Positions 12,291 through 24,876 are shown, counted from the stretch's first letter. The stretch: DNA of 64,000 nucleotides from Cranoglanis bouderius (GCA_023630585.1 CM042556.1:92001-156000); one strand, 5' to 3'. Translations and numbers: made by a program. Notes: a model not told the origin generated them from the letters alone.

Positions 12291-13640
12291 GGGGGCATGC
12301 CTTTTTCAACATTATCGAGTGCGGTACTAAAGTATGCAATTGGCTGTTTTCCCACCCCTTGTTGTTCTTGCATTAGTACGGCTGATGCAAACCCTTTTCT
12401 TTCAGACACATACAGATGAAAGGGCTTACTGTAGTCTGGACTTGCTAGCACTGGGGCTGATGCAAGTGCACTCTTCAGTAGTTCAAATGCTGCCCGCCCA
12501 TCGGGGGTCCAGGTCAGCGGGGCACTGGGCTTTTATCATGTCTCTGATTGGCTGCGCCTTGAGCGCAAAGTCGCATATCCACGGTCTGCTAAACCCTGCC
12601 ATGCCCAGGAATGACAGCATCTGTCTGACAGTTTGAGGCTGAGGTGCTTTTTGATAGCTTCCACGTGCGTGGGTGATATCGCTCGGGTTGTCCCTTCTAG
12701 TTCCCTCCCCAAATACTCTACCTTTTGCTGGCAGAATTGCAATTTTTCCTTGCTTACTTTGTGCCCATTGTTCGCCAATGTTCTCAGCACCGTCAACGAA
12801 TCAGAGAGGCACTGCTCTTTTGTTCGGCTGCAGATCAATAGGTCATCGATGTACTGCAGCAACCGGCTTTCGATTTGGAGACTACCCAAGTCTGGAGCTA
12901 ATACCAGGTTAAATATTGACGGACTCTCACAGTATCCGTGAGGCAATCTCGTGTAGGTATACTGTTTGCCTCTGTAAGTACATGCAAACAAAGGCCATGA
13001 GTCAGGGTGCAATGGAACACTAAAAAACGCTGAACACAAGTCGATCACTGTGTACCATTTCTTACCTTCGGGAATGTTGGACAGTAAGGTGTGTGGGTCC
13101 GGGACCACTGGGGTCTCGGCTATCGCCACCTGATTCACTGGTCTTAAGTCTCCACTTGCCTGAATTGGGCTTCCTGACCGGAAAAATCGGAGTGTTGCAT
13201 TGGCTTTATGTTGGGATTAGGACTCCTGCCTCCACTAACCCTTCAATCGTTGGCCCTATCCCCTCTTCTGCTTGTGGCGACAACGGGTATTGCCGTTGGT
13301 ATGGTAATTGAATGTTTGGTTTCATTTGAATTTTTACCAACCCTGCTGATTTCACCAGGCCTACATCTGTTTGGTGTCTAGTCCAGAGTTGCTCTGGTAT
13401 TTCCTTCAGTGCCTCTTCCACCTCCTGCCCTGTGAGGTCTCGCTCTTCTGTCCTTTGGGACATCTGTACTTTTAGCTGCACCTTGGTTTGTTGGATTACT
13501 AATATGTGTGTCGCCATCATCTGTTCTGTTGTCTCCTGTTTCACCCTAAGAAACTTCCTGTCTTTTGATGTGTACATGCTTGGGTTTCTAGTGGGCTCCC
13601 ATGCTTGTACCTGGTTTGCCTCCCTCATCTTTGGATTCAA
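12170..13640 (-). pseudogene. pol: Retroviral reverse transcriptase, left copy, broken
   Basis: Three frame pieces make up this domain. The piece at 13,206-13,640 carries the RT N-terminus. The piece at 12,536-13,138 has the palm motifs (VIDLCSAFFSVPL, LPHGYCESPSIF and the catalytic YIDD box). The piece at 12,170-12,451 is the connection region (PFHLYVSERKGFASAVL). A TAA replaces a Lys codon near 13,208 (the right copy has AAA there). A shared frameshift at an A run separates the thumb from the connection. The YIDD box and the surrounding residues place it near gamma/epsilonretroviruses. Confidence 0.75.
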
Positions 13641-14500
13641 AGTTCTGCCCGACCATCAGAGAGATATGCGGTGCGGCGTCTGCAACTTGATACCAGTTGC
13701 CTACTTCGTGTGGAAGTTCCACATGTGCTGCTACTCCTTGTGTCCCTACTATTATGTCCAACACTCTTACATTGAATTCGTGTCCTTCCAGCTGCTCCTC
13801 CCATAGGGATTCATACTCCTCCACTTGTCCCCCCTCATCATACTTTAAGGTACAATGCCTGGGATCTCTGGTATCTCTACAATCTGGACGCATATGAGAT
13901 ATCCAAGGTTTCCATTGTTGGAAATCCTTCCATAATCCTGATGCTTCTTTTTCTTTGACTTCTAACCAATACACCTTGTCCAAGGTGTACTGAACTTCTC
14001 CTCTCTCCATCATCACGAATTGTTGCGCCAATATTTCTGGGAGTATGACCCATACTCCTGTAGGTCCACAGTGAATTTTTGCTCCTAATTTACATAGTAC
14101 ATCCCTTCCCAGGAGATTGGCTGGTGTATCGGGGGAGAAAAGCAATGGGGTTGGTACTGTGATTCCTTCCACAGTTATCCATTGAGGTTCTGTGAATTGT
14201 AACACTTGTGTTTTTCCCGAGAAGCCTACCATTTTTATTGTCTTTCGAGTGAGGGGGGAGCTCAGAGCCTGCTTTTCCAATGCTTGTGAATGTTGCTCCT
14301 GTGTCTACCAGGAAAGGTGCCTGTACTTGGTTTCCAATCACCACCGTAATTGTTGGTTCTTGTGCTGGGTGCAGTGAGGTGGCGCACCATCTCCACCTCA
14401 GGCTTTCTCTGGGCCCCTTCATTGTCCTCCTGGGGCAGGCCCCATCGGGTTGCCCCCCGGGGGAATCGGGGCCTGGCCTTGGTAACCCGGGCCCATCCAT
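13588..14500 (-). pseudogene. pro: Retroviral aspartic protease and Pro-RT linker, left copy
   Basis: The active-site motif VDTGAT lies in the frame ending at 14,090, and the C-terminal flap-side motif LLGRD lies in another frame at 13,588-14,280. The switch near 14,270 (a GGAAAAG stretch) is present in both proviral copies, so it predates the duplication or the sequence has a shared error there. A 14-bp deletion near 13,628, relative to the right copy, adds a second break that occurs only here. The long linker between protease and RT has no recognised domain. Confidence 0.7.
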
Positions 14501-16680
14501 TGTCCTCCCCAGTTTCCTGTTCCCTGTTGATTATTTACAGGTTGTTGCTGCCATCCTCTTGGTCCACCCATGCCTCCTCTTGGAGCTTCATACTGAAGTT
14601 GGGGGCATTCTCGCTTTATGTGTCTTGGATCACCACAGTTCCAGCATCCTGTTCCCTGGCCTCCTGAACCCCACGTATTCCTTTGTGCCGGTCCGCTGGA
14701 GTAATTTCCTCTTCCCCGGCCCCTGCCTTGTCCCCACCCTCGTGTCTGCTGTGGATATGGGGCACTCATCTGGTATCCTCCTGCCATTGGGGGGTATTGG
14801 TAGGCATTTGGGCCTTGTGGTGGATACATTGTCTGCATCTGCGGCTGATATGCGGCCGGGGCCTGAGGCTGTATTGTGGCTGGCATCTGGGATCCTCCAG
14901 TTGGTGGCTGTATCGCCTGAGGGGGGGGCAGCTGCCACTATTACTGCAGCTTGTATTGCGGCCCCCTCCTTTTTCTCCTTCTTTCTTTGTTCCTGAATTT
15001 CCTGTTTGTTCCGCACCAGTTCTCCTAGTTGGGCTTTGTGGAGCTGAGCGAGAAGGTTTTCTGCAGCCTTCTGTGCTTCCCGTTCCCTTCGTCACTGCAA
15101 CGTTGGCCTCAAAGGTTTGCCCATGGCATTGTATTTAATCCTACAATGGTCTCCAGTTGTTCTTGCACCTCTTTTGGGAGGGCCCTCTTGAGCATAAGCT
15201 TGAACAGCATTTGACTCACCACTGTTTCATCCCAGGGGCCTCCCATCTCCTCTCTCCAGCTATTTTGTAGTTTAAGTATGAATTGGGCCACCCCTTCGTT
15301 CTCCTCTAATTTAATCTTTTCCACTTTTCCTGGGTCGGCTTTGGTTGGGTAGTCTTTTCTCAGCTCGTCCCACAACTGGTTCCTTATGGGTCCAAACTGA
15401 TGATCGTCCCAGAGGGGATTATTTGTCATATTTCCGATCCGGCATCTTGTGAACAGTTCTCCTAGTTTAGTCAGTCCCACGGATTGTGACAGAATCACTT
15501 TCAGATCTCCCATGGCTAACTGGTGCCCTGAGGTTTGTTCCTCAAATTTTGTGATCCATCGGTGCGCTCCCTCACATATGCTGGGGAGTCGGTTTGAGTC
15601 CCGTCACATCCATAAAGGTCCATGGCACATATTGTGGTGGCATTATTCCTCCTTTGAACAATAGTGGCATCATTTTCATCTGGACATTACGGGTCCCGTC
15701 TCCGGGCCCTCTTTCCCACTGTGCTTGTTCTACCTCCTCTTCTTTGTTTCCGTTGGCTGCTTCCCCTTCTAAATCTGAACTTATTGCTGTATGTTCTCTT
15801 CTTTCTGAGCTTTCGACTTCTTCTTGTTTTTGTGCTTGAGATCGTGTTATCCTTTGGATTCCTTCTTGGGGTGCAGCCTCCTAGCCACGTCCTTTCCCCT
15901 TTTTTCCTTGCTGGGTTGTGCATCAAAGCTTTGGTATGGGGAGGGAGAATCCCTCTGGAGCACCATTCTCAGTTCCTCTGAACTTCGCCGTAGTTCCTGT
16001 CTTAACTCTACGAGGTCGGTCAGTTTCCGCTCCTTATCTCCTGTCAACTTCAGCTGAGTTGCCAAGCTTCGTGTCGCTCTTGCCCTCAGTTCCTCTTCAT
16101 ACTTCAGCCTATCCTCCAGTTGAGTTATCCTTTCGCCAGCACTCATTTCCGCCTCAGATAGCTTGCGGCCCATTTAGGAGGCTTGTTCTTCCAAGATCTG
16201 CAATGTTTTCTGTAGCGCTTCTTGTGCCTTCTTCGCACTTTCCTCTGCATACCCTGTGGCCTGCTACACCTCCTATTTAGCCTTGCTTACTTCTTCCTTC
16301 ATATGGTGGAATTTATCTTTCAGCTTTCCTTCTTCTTCACACGCATATTGCTTTATCACTTCCAGCCTCTCCAGTATTCTTCTTCCCTCTTCCACCAGGC
16401 TTCGTCCTTCCTTCCTCATTTTCACTAAGTTTCCGTCTTTTCCAACCGATGTTATTTGGACTTCCTCCTGTATCTGAACCCATGCGGGCTCCTCTTCTAC
16501 TTCTCCCTCTTTTTCTGTCGTCCTTGCCTCCTCCTCTTCCTGTTCCACCTCGCCCCTTAATGAGGTATTTTCTGAGAGCCTGTGTACATCCACATACCGT
16601 TCCTCCCCTTCCTCTTTCACCTGTAATTCATTTCCTTCATGGAGCCAAACTTCAAGATATCTTGGACAGTGAAGGATCAT
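14419..16680 (-). pseudogene. gag: Retroviral Gag, left copy, with long coiled-coil N-terminus
   Basis: From 16,680 to about 15,850 one frame runs with three in-frame stops between about 16,275 and 16,174. It is charged and heptad-like (runs of Glu, Lys, Leu and Arg), so it is predicted to be coiled coil. Capsid-like sequence lies at 15,109-15,513. The nucleocapsid region at 14,419-14,886 is Gln/Pro/Gly-rich, has an RG-rich patch and a CCHC zinc knuckle (CWNCGDPRHIKRECPQ). Several frameshifts separate the pieces. The first codons at 16,650-16,680 come from repeat A, so the true start is missing and the gene is joined to LTR-like DNA. Confidence 0.7.
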
Positions 16681-18425
16681 TAGATTTGGTTACAGACAAC
16701 TTAGAATTAGCTTCTCGCTCAGACTATCTAAAATCACTATAGTTAGGTTATCTAGAAACACAACACATGCATATGTGTATACATTATAACTATCTAGAAA
16801 TATGTTACATTCAAGAGACATTTTCACTGTGTGTGCGTGAGTGTGTGTATGTCCAGAAGAGGGGGCTGTTGTTCTTCTAATGTCCCACCAGTCTTTGGTC
16901 ACCTCAGGGTAACCTTTAGGGAGGACATTTTCCTTGCTAGACATGTTGGCTCCGATGTTAATCTATATGGTTGTAAACAGGGATTAGATCAGAGATTTAC
17001 AGGCCCTTGGTCGGAGTTTTGGTTGACCCCTGCTGATGAACCTAATCGTGAAGTCTTCCAGACGTTCACACCCGTTAAGTCATGAAAGGTTTCTTTTATT
17101 GCAGGTGTAAGTCCTGTGTGGGTTCCAAAGAGTCTTTTGCATTCCAAAGGGCATCTGGCCGCAGGAGGCCTCTCGGGGTTACTCGGGGTCACCTGAGTGG
17201 TGAAACTTTTTTATGTTCCGTCTGGGTTAATTCAGAAATCAGTTTGGGCACCGTCATACGTTACACCAGACAAAGAGAGTTCATCCAGCCAACAAATCCA
17301 ACTTTCTGATTGGCCCATAGCCCAAAGAGACGTGTGTGCACGTCTTTAAAACTCTCTCTCTCTTCAGTCTCACTTCAAGCTCTTCTTCAACTCTTCACTT
17401 CAACTTGACACTCTTTCCAGCTTCTCTCCCCCAGGGCCACATGCCCCGGGAAGAGGAAGCCAGGATCTCTCTCTCTCCAAGACAAAAGCTGCAACCGCCT
17501 CACGGACCATGCCTTTTCAAACGGCACGATGAACCAGCGAACTCTACACGACCACGTGCGAACGTTCATACCGAAGCCATGCAAGTATAGTTAATGGATC
17601 TATATCTGCCTTTAAGATTGTACCCCTGTTTACAGGAGATTTAAGTTCCTTGCTGGTTTTGAAACAGGCTAATTAGTTGTGTTTTTGTCTGCCATTCCCT
17701 TTTATTTCATTACTTTCTCTCTATACCTTTTCTTTCCTTGTATATAGATGTACATATGTATGTTTTGCTTAGAGTTAGTCGTGTGTATCCATAGTTACAT
17801 CTAGTTATTAAAATCTATTATCCCACGCTTGATTGTCTCTGTTTTGGTTATGTGATGAGTCCCTTAAACGCTGCGAGTCCTGCTATTCACTCGGTTGACT
17901 TTACCTTCCTGGCCAGAAGGATAAACTCCCTCTTTAGAGTTCATAATTCCAAACTAGACTACAGCTAATCCTAAAAGCTGATCTAGACCACATACATAGT
18001 CATAATTAATTATAATCCTTTGTAGTTAATTATCTATAGGTATATGTGCACATACATGAATTCCCTTTCATGGCTGATGTATATTTATAACTGGTCACAA
18101 CACTCATTGATTAGATATACTGATATATTTCACACCATTTGAGCTAATTCCTTATATAAATTGGAGAATACATTGAAATGTGTTAAACATCTTTTAATTC
18201 ATTACATGAATTGTAACTTTTGGAGAATATTTTTAAAGGTTGCAGATTCATCCGATTTACTACACATTCTGGTAGATAAGGCGGGCACGCTTTAAAACTC
18301 GTCGCCTTTAAATAGGTGCTTAGAATCCAAGCATGCGCTTCAGTTTCATTTTGAAGTTTAAAGTTGATCCATTACATTATTCTGGTGGAAAAGAGTAATG
18401 ATTAATTCGTTACAATAGTAACATA
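16650..18425 (+). repeat. LTR-like repeat A, central copy
   Basis: This copy is collinear with 27,549-29,270 at about 95 percent identity by eye, starting at CCAAACTTCAAG and ending at GTAACA before satellite-like TATCATGTTA. Inside are a TTTAAAA promoter-like box near 17,345, a CT-rich leader and ATTAAA at 17,807. It lies between two head-to-head proviruses, so it could serve as the 5' LTR of the plus copy. A 31-bp scrap of satellite separates its 3' end from gag, and no clear tRNA primer site was found there. LTR identity is therefore an inference. Confidence 0.65.
17807..17812 (+). terminator. ATTAAA poly(A) signal in repeat A
   Basis: ATTAAA is conserved at the matching place in the right copy of A (28,652-28,657) and in repeat B (7,905-7,910). 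Confidence 0.4.
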
Positions 18426-18456
18426 TCATGTTAGAAAGAAGTGAAATTTGTTACCA
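18426..18456. repeat. 31-bp satellite scrap at the A/gag junction
   Basis: This short segment matches the satellite directly downstream of the right copy of repeat A (29,271 onward, TATCATGTTATAAAGAAGTG). Gag sequence starts immediately after it and lacks about 500 bp of the 5' part present in the left copy. It marks a rearrangement breakpoint. Confidence 0.55.
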
Positions 18457-20161
18457 CAAGCTATACCGCAAGCTATGAGTGCTGGCGAAAGGATAACTCA
18501 ACTGGAGGATAGGCTGAAGTATGAAGAGGAACTGAGGGCACGAGCGACACGAAGCTTGGCAACTCGGCTGAAGATGACAGGAGATAAGGAGTGGAAACTG
18601 ACCGACCTCGTAGAGTTAAGACAGGAACTACGGCGAAGTTCAGAGGAACTGAGAATGGTGCTCCAGAGGGATTCTCCCTCCCCATACCAAAGCTTTGATG
18701 CACGACCAAGCAAGGAAAAAAGGGAAAGGACGTGGCTAGGAGGCTGCACCCCAAGAAGGAATCCAAAGGATAACACGATCTCAAGCACAAAAACAAGAAG
18801 AAGTCGAAAGCTCAGAAAGAAGAGAACATACAGCAATAAGTTCAGATTTAGAAGGGGAAGCAGTCAATGGAAACGAAGAAGAGGAGGTAGAACAAGCACA
18901 GTGGGAAAGACGGGACCCGTAATGTCCAGATGAAAATGATGCCACTATTGTTCAAAGGAGGAAAAATGCCGCCACAATATGTGCCATGGACCTTTATGGA
19001 TGTGACGGAACTCATAAACCGACTCCCCAGCATATGTGAGGGAGCGCACCGATGGATCACAAAATTTGAGGAACAAACCTCAGGGCACCAGTTAGCCATG
19101 GGAGATCTGAAAGCGATCCTGTCACAATCCGTGGGACTGACTAAACTAGGAGAACTGTTCACAAGATGCGGGATCAGAAATATGACAAATAATCCCCTCT
19201 GGGACGATCATCCGTTTGGACCCATAAGGAACCAGTTGTGGAACGAGCTGAGAAAAGACTATCCAACCAAAGCCGACCCAGGAAAAGTGGAAAAGATTAA
19301 ATTAGAGGAGAACGAAGGGGTGGCCCAATTCATACTGAAACTACAAAATAGCTGGAGAGAGGGAGGCCCCTGGGATGAAACAGTGGTGAGTCAAATGCTG
19401 TTCAAGCTTATGCTCAAGAGGGCCCTCCCAAAAGAGGTGCAAGAACAACTGGAGACCATTGTAGGATTAAATACAATGCCATGGGCAAACCTTTGAGGCC
19501 AACGTTGCAGCGACGAAGGGAATGGGAAGCACAGAAGGCTGCAGAAAACCTTCTCGCTCAGCTCCACAAAGCCCAACTAGGAGAACTGGTGCGGAACAAA
19601 CAGGAAATTCAGGAACAAAGAAAGAAGGAGAAAAAGGAGGGGGCCGCAACACAAGCTGCAGTAATAGTGGCAGCCACCCCCCCCCCCTCAGGCGATACAG
19701 CCACCAACTGGAGGATCCCAGATGCCAGCCACAATACAGCCTCAGGCCCCGGCCGCATATCAGCCGCAGATGCAGACAATGTATCCACCACAAGGCCCAA
19801 ATGCCTACCAATACCCCCCAATGGCAGGAGGATACCAGATGAGTGCCCCATATCCACAGCAGACACGAGGGTGGGGACAAGGCAGGGGCCGGGGAAGAGG
19901 AATACGTGGGGTTCAGGAGGCCAGGGAACAGGATGCTGGAACTGTGGTGATCCAGGACACATAAAGCGAGAATGCCCCCAACTTCAGTATGAAGCTCCAA
20001 GAGGAGGCATGGGTGGACCAAGAGGATGGCAGCAACAACCTGTAAATAATCAACAGGGAACAGGAAACTGGGGAGGACAATGGATGGGCCCGGGTTACCA
20101 AGGCCAGGCCCCGATTCCCCCGGGGGGCAACCCGATGGGGCCTGCCCCAGGAGGACAATGA
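18457..20161 (+). pseudogene. gag: Retroviral Gag, right copy, 5'-truncated
   Basis: The coiled-coil part starts late (MSAGERITQLEDR) compared with the left copy. A one-base difference in a G run near 18,720 puts the following stretch in a different frame from the left copy. Capsid sequence is open at 18,930-19,496. The nucleocapsid region has a CCHC knuckle (CWNCGDPGHIKRECPQ). A 28-bp deletion near 19,902, between short direct repeats, removes sequence present in the left copy, and a long C run near 19,678 adds another length difference. Gag would form the virion core; this copy cannot encode it intact. Confidence 0.7.
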
Positions 20162-20183
20162 AGGGGCCCAGAGAAAGCCTGAG

Positions 20184-22440
20184 GTGGAGATGGTGCAGTG
20201 TGCCACCTCACTGCACCCAGCACAAGAACCAACAATTACGGTGGTGATTGGAAACCAAGTACAGGCACCTTTCCTGGTAGACACAGGAGCAACATTCACA
20301 AGCATTGGAAAAGCAGGCTCTGAGCTTCCCCCTCACTCGAAAGACAATAAAAATGGTAGGCTTCTCGGGAAAAACACAAGTCTTACGATTCACAGAGCCT
20401 CAATGGATAACTGTGGAAGGAATCACAGTACAAACCCCATTGCTTTTCTCCCCTGATACACCAGCCAATCTCCTGGGAAGGGATGCACTATGTAAATTAG
20501 GAGCAAAAATTCACTGTGGACCTACAGGAATATGGGTCATACTCCCAGAAATATTGGCGCAACAAATCGTGATGATGGAGAGAGGAGAAGTTCAGTACAC
20601 CTTGGACAAGGTGTATTGGTTAGAAGTCAAAGAAAAAGAAGCATCAGGATTATGGAAGGATTTCCAACAATGGAAACCTTGGATATCTCATATGCGTCCA
20701 GATTGTAGAGATACCAGAGATCCCAGGCATTGTACCTTAAAGTATGATGAGGGGGGACAAGTGGAGGAGTATGAATCCCTATGGGAGGAGCAGCTGGAAG
20801 GACACGAATTCAATGTAAGAGTGTTGGACATAATAGTAGGGACACAAGGAGTAGCAGCACATGTGGAACTTCCACACGAAGTAGGCAACTGGTATCAAGT
20901 TGCAGACGCCGCACCGCATATCTCTCTGATGGTCGGGCAGAATTTTAAATCCAAAGATCTAGGGCCAATGATGAGGGAGGCAAACCAGGTACAAGCATGG
21001 GAGCCCACTAGAAACCCAAGCATGTACACATCAAAAGACAGGAAGTTTCTTAGGGTGAAACAGGAGACAACAGAACAGATGATGGCGACACACATGTTAG
21101 TAAGCCAACAAACCAAGGTGCAGCTAAAAGTACAGATGTCCCAAAGGACAGAAGAGCGAGACCTTACAGGGCAGGAGGTGGAAGAGGCACTGAAGGAAAT
21201 ACCAGAGCAACTCTGGACTAGACACCAAACAGATGTAGGCCTGGTGAAATCAGCAGGGTTGGTAAAAATTCAAATGAAACCAAACATTCAATTACCATAC
21301 CAACGGCAATACCCGTTGTCGCCACAAGCAGAAGAGGGGATATGGCCAACGATTGAAGGGTTAGTGGAGGCAGGAGTCCAAATCCCAACAAAAAGCCAAT
21401 GCAACACTCCGATTTTTCCGGTCAGGAAGCCCAATTCAGGCAAGTGGAGACTGGTGCATGACTTAAGACCAGTGAATCAGGTGGTGATAGCCGAGACCCC
21501 AGTGGTCCCGGACCCACACACCTTACTGTCCAACATTCCCGAAGGTACGAAATGGTACACAGTGATCGACTTGTGTTCAGCGTTTTTTAGTGTTCCATTG
21601 CAGCCTGACTCATGGCCTTTGTTTGCATGTACTTACAGAGGCAAACAGTATACCTACATGAGATTGCCTCACGGATACTGTGAGAGTCCGTCAATATTTA
21701 ACCTGGTATTAGCTCCAGACTTGGGTAGTCTCCAAATCGAAAGCCGGTTGCTGCAGTACATCGATGACCTATTGATCTGCAGCCGAACAAAAGAGTAGTG
21801 CCTCTCTGATTCGTTGACGGTGCTGAGAACATTGGCGAACAATGGGCACAAAGTAAGCAAGGAAAAATTGCAATTCTGCCAGCAAAAGGTAGAGTATTTG
21901 GGGAGGGAACTAGAAGGGACAACCCGAGCGATATCACCCACGCACGTGGAAGCTATCAAAAAGCACCTGAGCCTCAAACTGTCAGACAGATGCTGTCATT
22001 CCTGGGCATGGCAGGGTTTAGCAGACTGTGGATATGCGACTTTGCGCTCAAGGCGCAGCCAATCAGAGACATGATAAAAGCCCAGTGCCCCGCTGACCTG
22101 GACCCCCGATGGGCGGGCAGCATTTGAACTACTGAAGAGTGCACTTGCATCAGCCCCAGTGCTAGCAAGTCCAGACTACAGTAAGCCCTTTCATCTGTAT
22201 GTGTCTGAAAGAAAAGGGTTTGCATCAGCCGTACTAATGCAAGAACAACAAGGGGTGGGAAAACAGCCAATTGCATACTTTAGTACCGCACTCGATAATG
22301 TTGAAAAAGGCATGCCCCCATGTTACCGGGCAATCTCAGCCGCAGCATTTGCATACCAAAAAGCATCCTCAATCACAATGGGGCACCCAGTAACCTTGTA
22401 CACGTCACATACATTACACGCTCTATTAAGGCGTTTGTAA
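20184..22440 (+). pseudogene. pol: Retroviral protease and reverse transcriptase, right copy
   Basis: The VDTGAT protease motif lies in the frame at 20,184-20,456. The next frame, 20,305-21,798, runs unbroken for 497 codons from the protease C-terminus (LLGRD) through the linker and RT fingers and palm to the catalytic YIDD box at residues 485-488. A TAG follows ten codons later, where the left copy has a CAG codon. Further RT sequence continues at 21,814-22,074 and 22,159-22,440 in shifted frames. The A-run frameshift after the thumb is shared with the left copy. This is the better preserved protease/RT of the two copies. Confidence 0.75.
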
Positions 22441-23135
22441 TAACTAATGCGTGGCGCACAGGCTGTGATGTCATTCTCTCAGCTCCAGAATTGACAATCG
22501 AACGGTGTAGCACAGTTAACCCAGCCGAGAGAATGGTGCTCCCAATTGATGGAACTCCACAGTGCTGTACAGAAGAATCCGAAAAATTCCTAAAAGCATG
22601 TTCAGATTTGATGGCAAACCCTCTACTGGGAGCACAACACGTGTTCTTTGTAGACGGATCCTGCTATCGCACAGTGGAGGGTTGCAAGGCAGGGTATGCC
22701 GTAGTACAGCATAACGGGGACACGGGAAAATATGAGTCAGTCGTAGAAACAACAGTTCCCCAACCATGTTCAGCCCAGTTAGCAGAAATCAAGGCACTCA
22801 CAACTGCGTGCAAACTAGGGGCAGGAAAGACATGCACAATCTACACTGATTCGGCGTACGCATATGGAGTATGCCACGTGTTTGGTCCAATATCGGCCCA
22901 GAGAGGGTTCCAGAGAGCGGATGGCTCAACCCTACTGCATGGCCCAGCTATATCGGAATTGCTTGCTGCAATATGGCTACCTGAAAAGCTGGCAAAATGC
23001 AAAGCTCACAAAACTGATTCCACAGTGGTGACTAACGGTAACACAGCTGCTGACGAAGCAGCCACAAGAGCAGCAGTAGGAGATGATTCCGTAAAAGTCA
23101 TGATGCAGGCAGGGAGGGAGAAGAGACAGAGATGA
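22320..23135 (+). pseudogene. pol: Retroviral RNase H, right copy
   Basis: The catalytic motifs FFVDGSCY, AQLAEIKAL and YTDSAYAYG are present, and the frame continues through the spacer toward the integrase. The first 40 codons or so of the frame are out of phase with the RT connection, so the biological start is not this frame's Met. The frame ends four bases into the integrase frame. It differs from the left copy by few residues. Confidence 0.75.
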
Positions 23136-24034
23136 GAGAAACAGAAGGAATGTCAGAGGACAATCTTAGAGAGTGCCAAGAGGCAGCAAGCCCAGAGGAG
23201 ATGGAGCTATGGAAGAAACGCGGAGCTATTAGAGAACCTAACACAGGAGTTTGGAGAAGTATAGATGGAGTATGGGTAGCTCTGTTTTCATTGTTGCCAA
23301 TGCTGATCAAGGAAGCACATGGGGTGGATCACTGCAACAGGCGAGTGGTCATTGATACCATACGTAAAGAATGGTGGTCACCATATTTGTCCAATATGGT
23401 AGATAAGGCACTGAGAGTGTGCGCAGTATGTGCAGAACGAAATGTGAGAAAGCATTTCACAGCCCCAATAGGTCACATTCCCGAGCCGCAAGGCCCGTTT
23501 CGACATCTAATGATGGATTTTGTTGATATGGTAGACAGAAAAGAAGGATGCCTCTACATTCTGGTTGTTGAAGATTTCTTTAGTCGATGGGTGGAGGCCA
23601 CCGCCACAAGAAACAATGACGCAAAGACAGTGGCAAAGTTCTTGTGTAGGGAGGTGATTCCGCGTTTTGGCGTACCAGACAAATTGAGTTCAGATAATGG
23701 TCCGCACTTTGCGAATGATGTTATCAAGGTAATAACAGAGGCGCTTCACATAAAACAGCAAATGGGATGCGTGTATCACCCCCACTCACAGGGAAAGGTA
23801 GAAAGGGTGAATGGGATATTGAAGGCAAAGATTGGGAAGATTTGCGCAAGCACAAATTTGACATGGGTTCAGGCGCTACCCCTAGCACTAATGAAAATGC
23901 ATATGCAGACAAATCGCATGACACACTTGACACCACATGAAATGGTCACAGGGCGTCCCATGCCAGTGGCATTTACAAGGGACCCTCATTGGAACAGCTG
24001 GAAAGAGAAATGTCAAGTTATGTCAAACACTTAA
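23132..24034 (+). pseudogene. pol: Retroviral integrase, right copy
   Basis: This 300-codon frame holds the HHCC region (AHGVDH, CAVC) and the DDE core (MMDFVDM, SSDNGPHF, KVERVNG) with 35 residues between the second Asp and the Glu. The core domain itself is uninterrupted in this copy. The C-terminal domain lies in the next frame, across the same frameshift as in the left copy, so a complete protein is not encoded as written. Confidence 0.8.
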
Positions 24035-24876
24035 CCCAAATCCACAGAACGCTGTATTTGCAGGTCCAGCAGGCTTTTCACGGAGAGGACATGACTGACG
24101 AGATACTTCGACAAGTGGAACCAGGTGACTACGTGTACATTAAGGTCTTCAAGAGGAAAAACTGGGCGCAGCCCCGCCGAGAAGGACCATTCAAAGTAGT
24201 GTTAGCCACACCCACTGCAGTCAAGGTAGAAGGTAGGGAGTACTGGTACCACTCAAATCATTGCTGTCGTGCCCCTGGCATAGAACCAGCCAAAAAGGCA
24301 ACTAGGGCAAAAAAGAAAAAGCAGGAGCCGGAGACTGACTCAGAGGAGGATGATCCGGATGCACCTGGGCCATCGTCACGAATAGGGCCCGCACAAGGAA
24401 CACGCTCACAGACACGGCGTGTTTCACCACAGCAGGATAGTGACTCCTCCCCAGCATTCTCTGAGGAGACAGGAGGACTGCCGCCACAGAGTAGCGACCC
24501 AGTTCCAGTGGTCTCCAAGGATTCAAGGGAGACACCAGAATCAGAACCTCCTGGTCCCCTGACAGAGCCTGAAGCGATCGACCAGGGCTCCCCACCAGTT
24601 TCTCACATTGTAGTAACACCAAGTCCAGACCCCACGTCAGGGACGCAGCCCCCGACAACAGAGACCACAGTCCCGTCACCAGCGCAGGACCCTCGGGAAG
24701 GGCCAAGTTCAAACGACGTGAGGTTATTGCTGGAAGAGGGACAAAGCCTGGGAGTAAGTCCAGAGGACTCAAGCCAGGATCCCCTGCAGCAGACTCTTGA
24801 CCTGCAGCAGACTCTTGACCTTAGCCAAGTGCCAGCCCAAACAATAGATCTTGACAAGCTGAGCGACACTCTTTAA
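23989..24876 (+). pseudogene. pol: Pol C-terminus: integrase C-terminal domain and Pro/Ser-rich tail, right copy
   Basis: This is the plus-strand twin of 9,698-10,591, with the PRREGPFKVVL motif early and an acidic Pro/Ser/Thr-rich tail. It ends two codons earlier than would match the left copy because of a small indel near 24,874. It overlaps the integrase frame by 46 bases. Confidence 0.65.

Noticed and set aside
14280..14996. 238-codon plus-strand frame opposite gag
   Set aside because: An antisense shadow of the Pro/Gly/Gln-rich nucleocapsid region; the mirror occurs opposite the right gag too.
16449..16742. Plus-strand Pro/Leu-rich frame near the central repeat
   Set aside because: Antisense of the acidic coiled-coil Gag; composition explains it.
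17082..17590. Small frames with Ser/Arg-rich products in repeat A
   Set aside because: They lie in LTR leader sequence and are shifted or broken in other copies of A.
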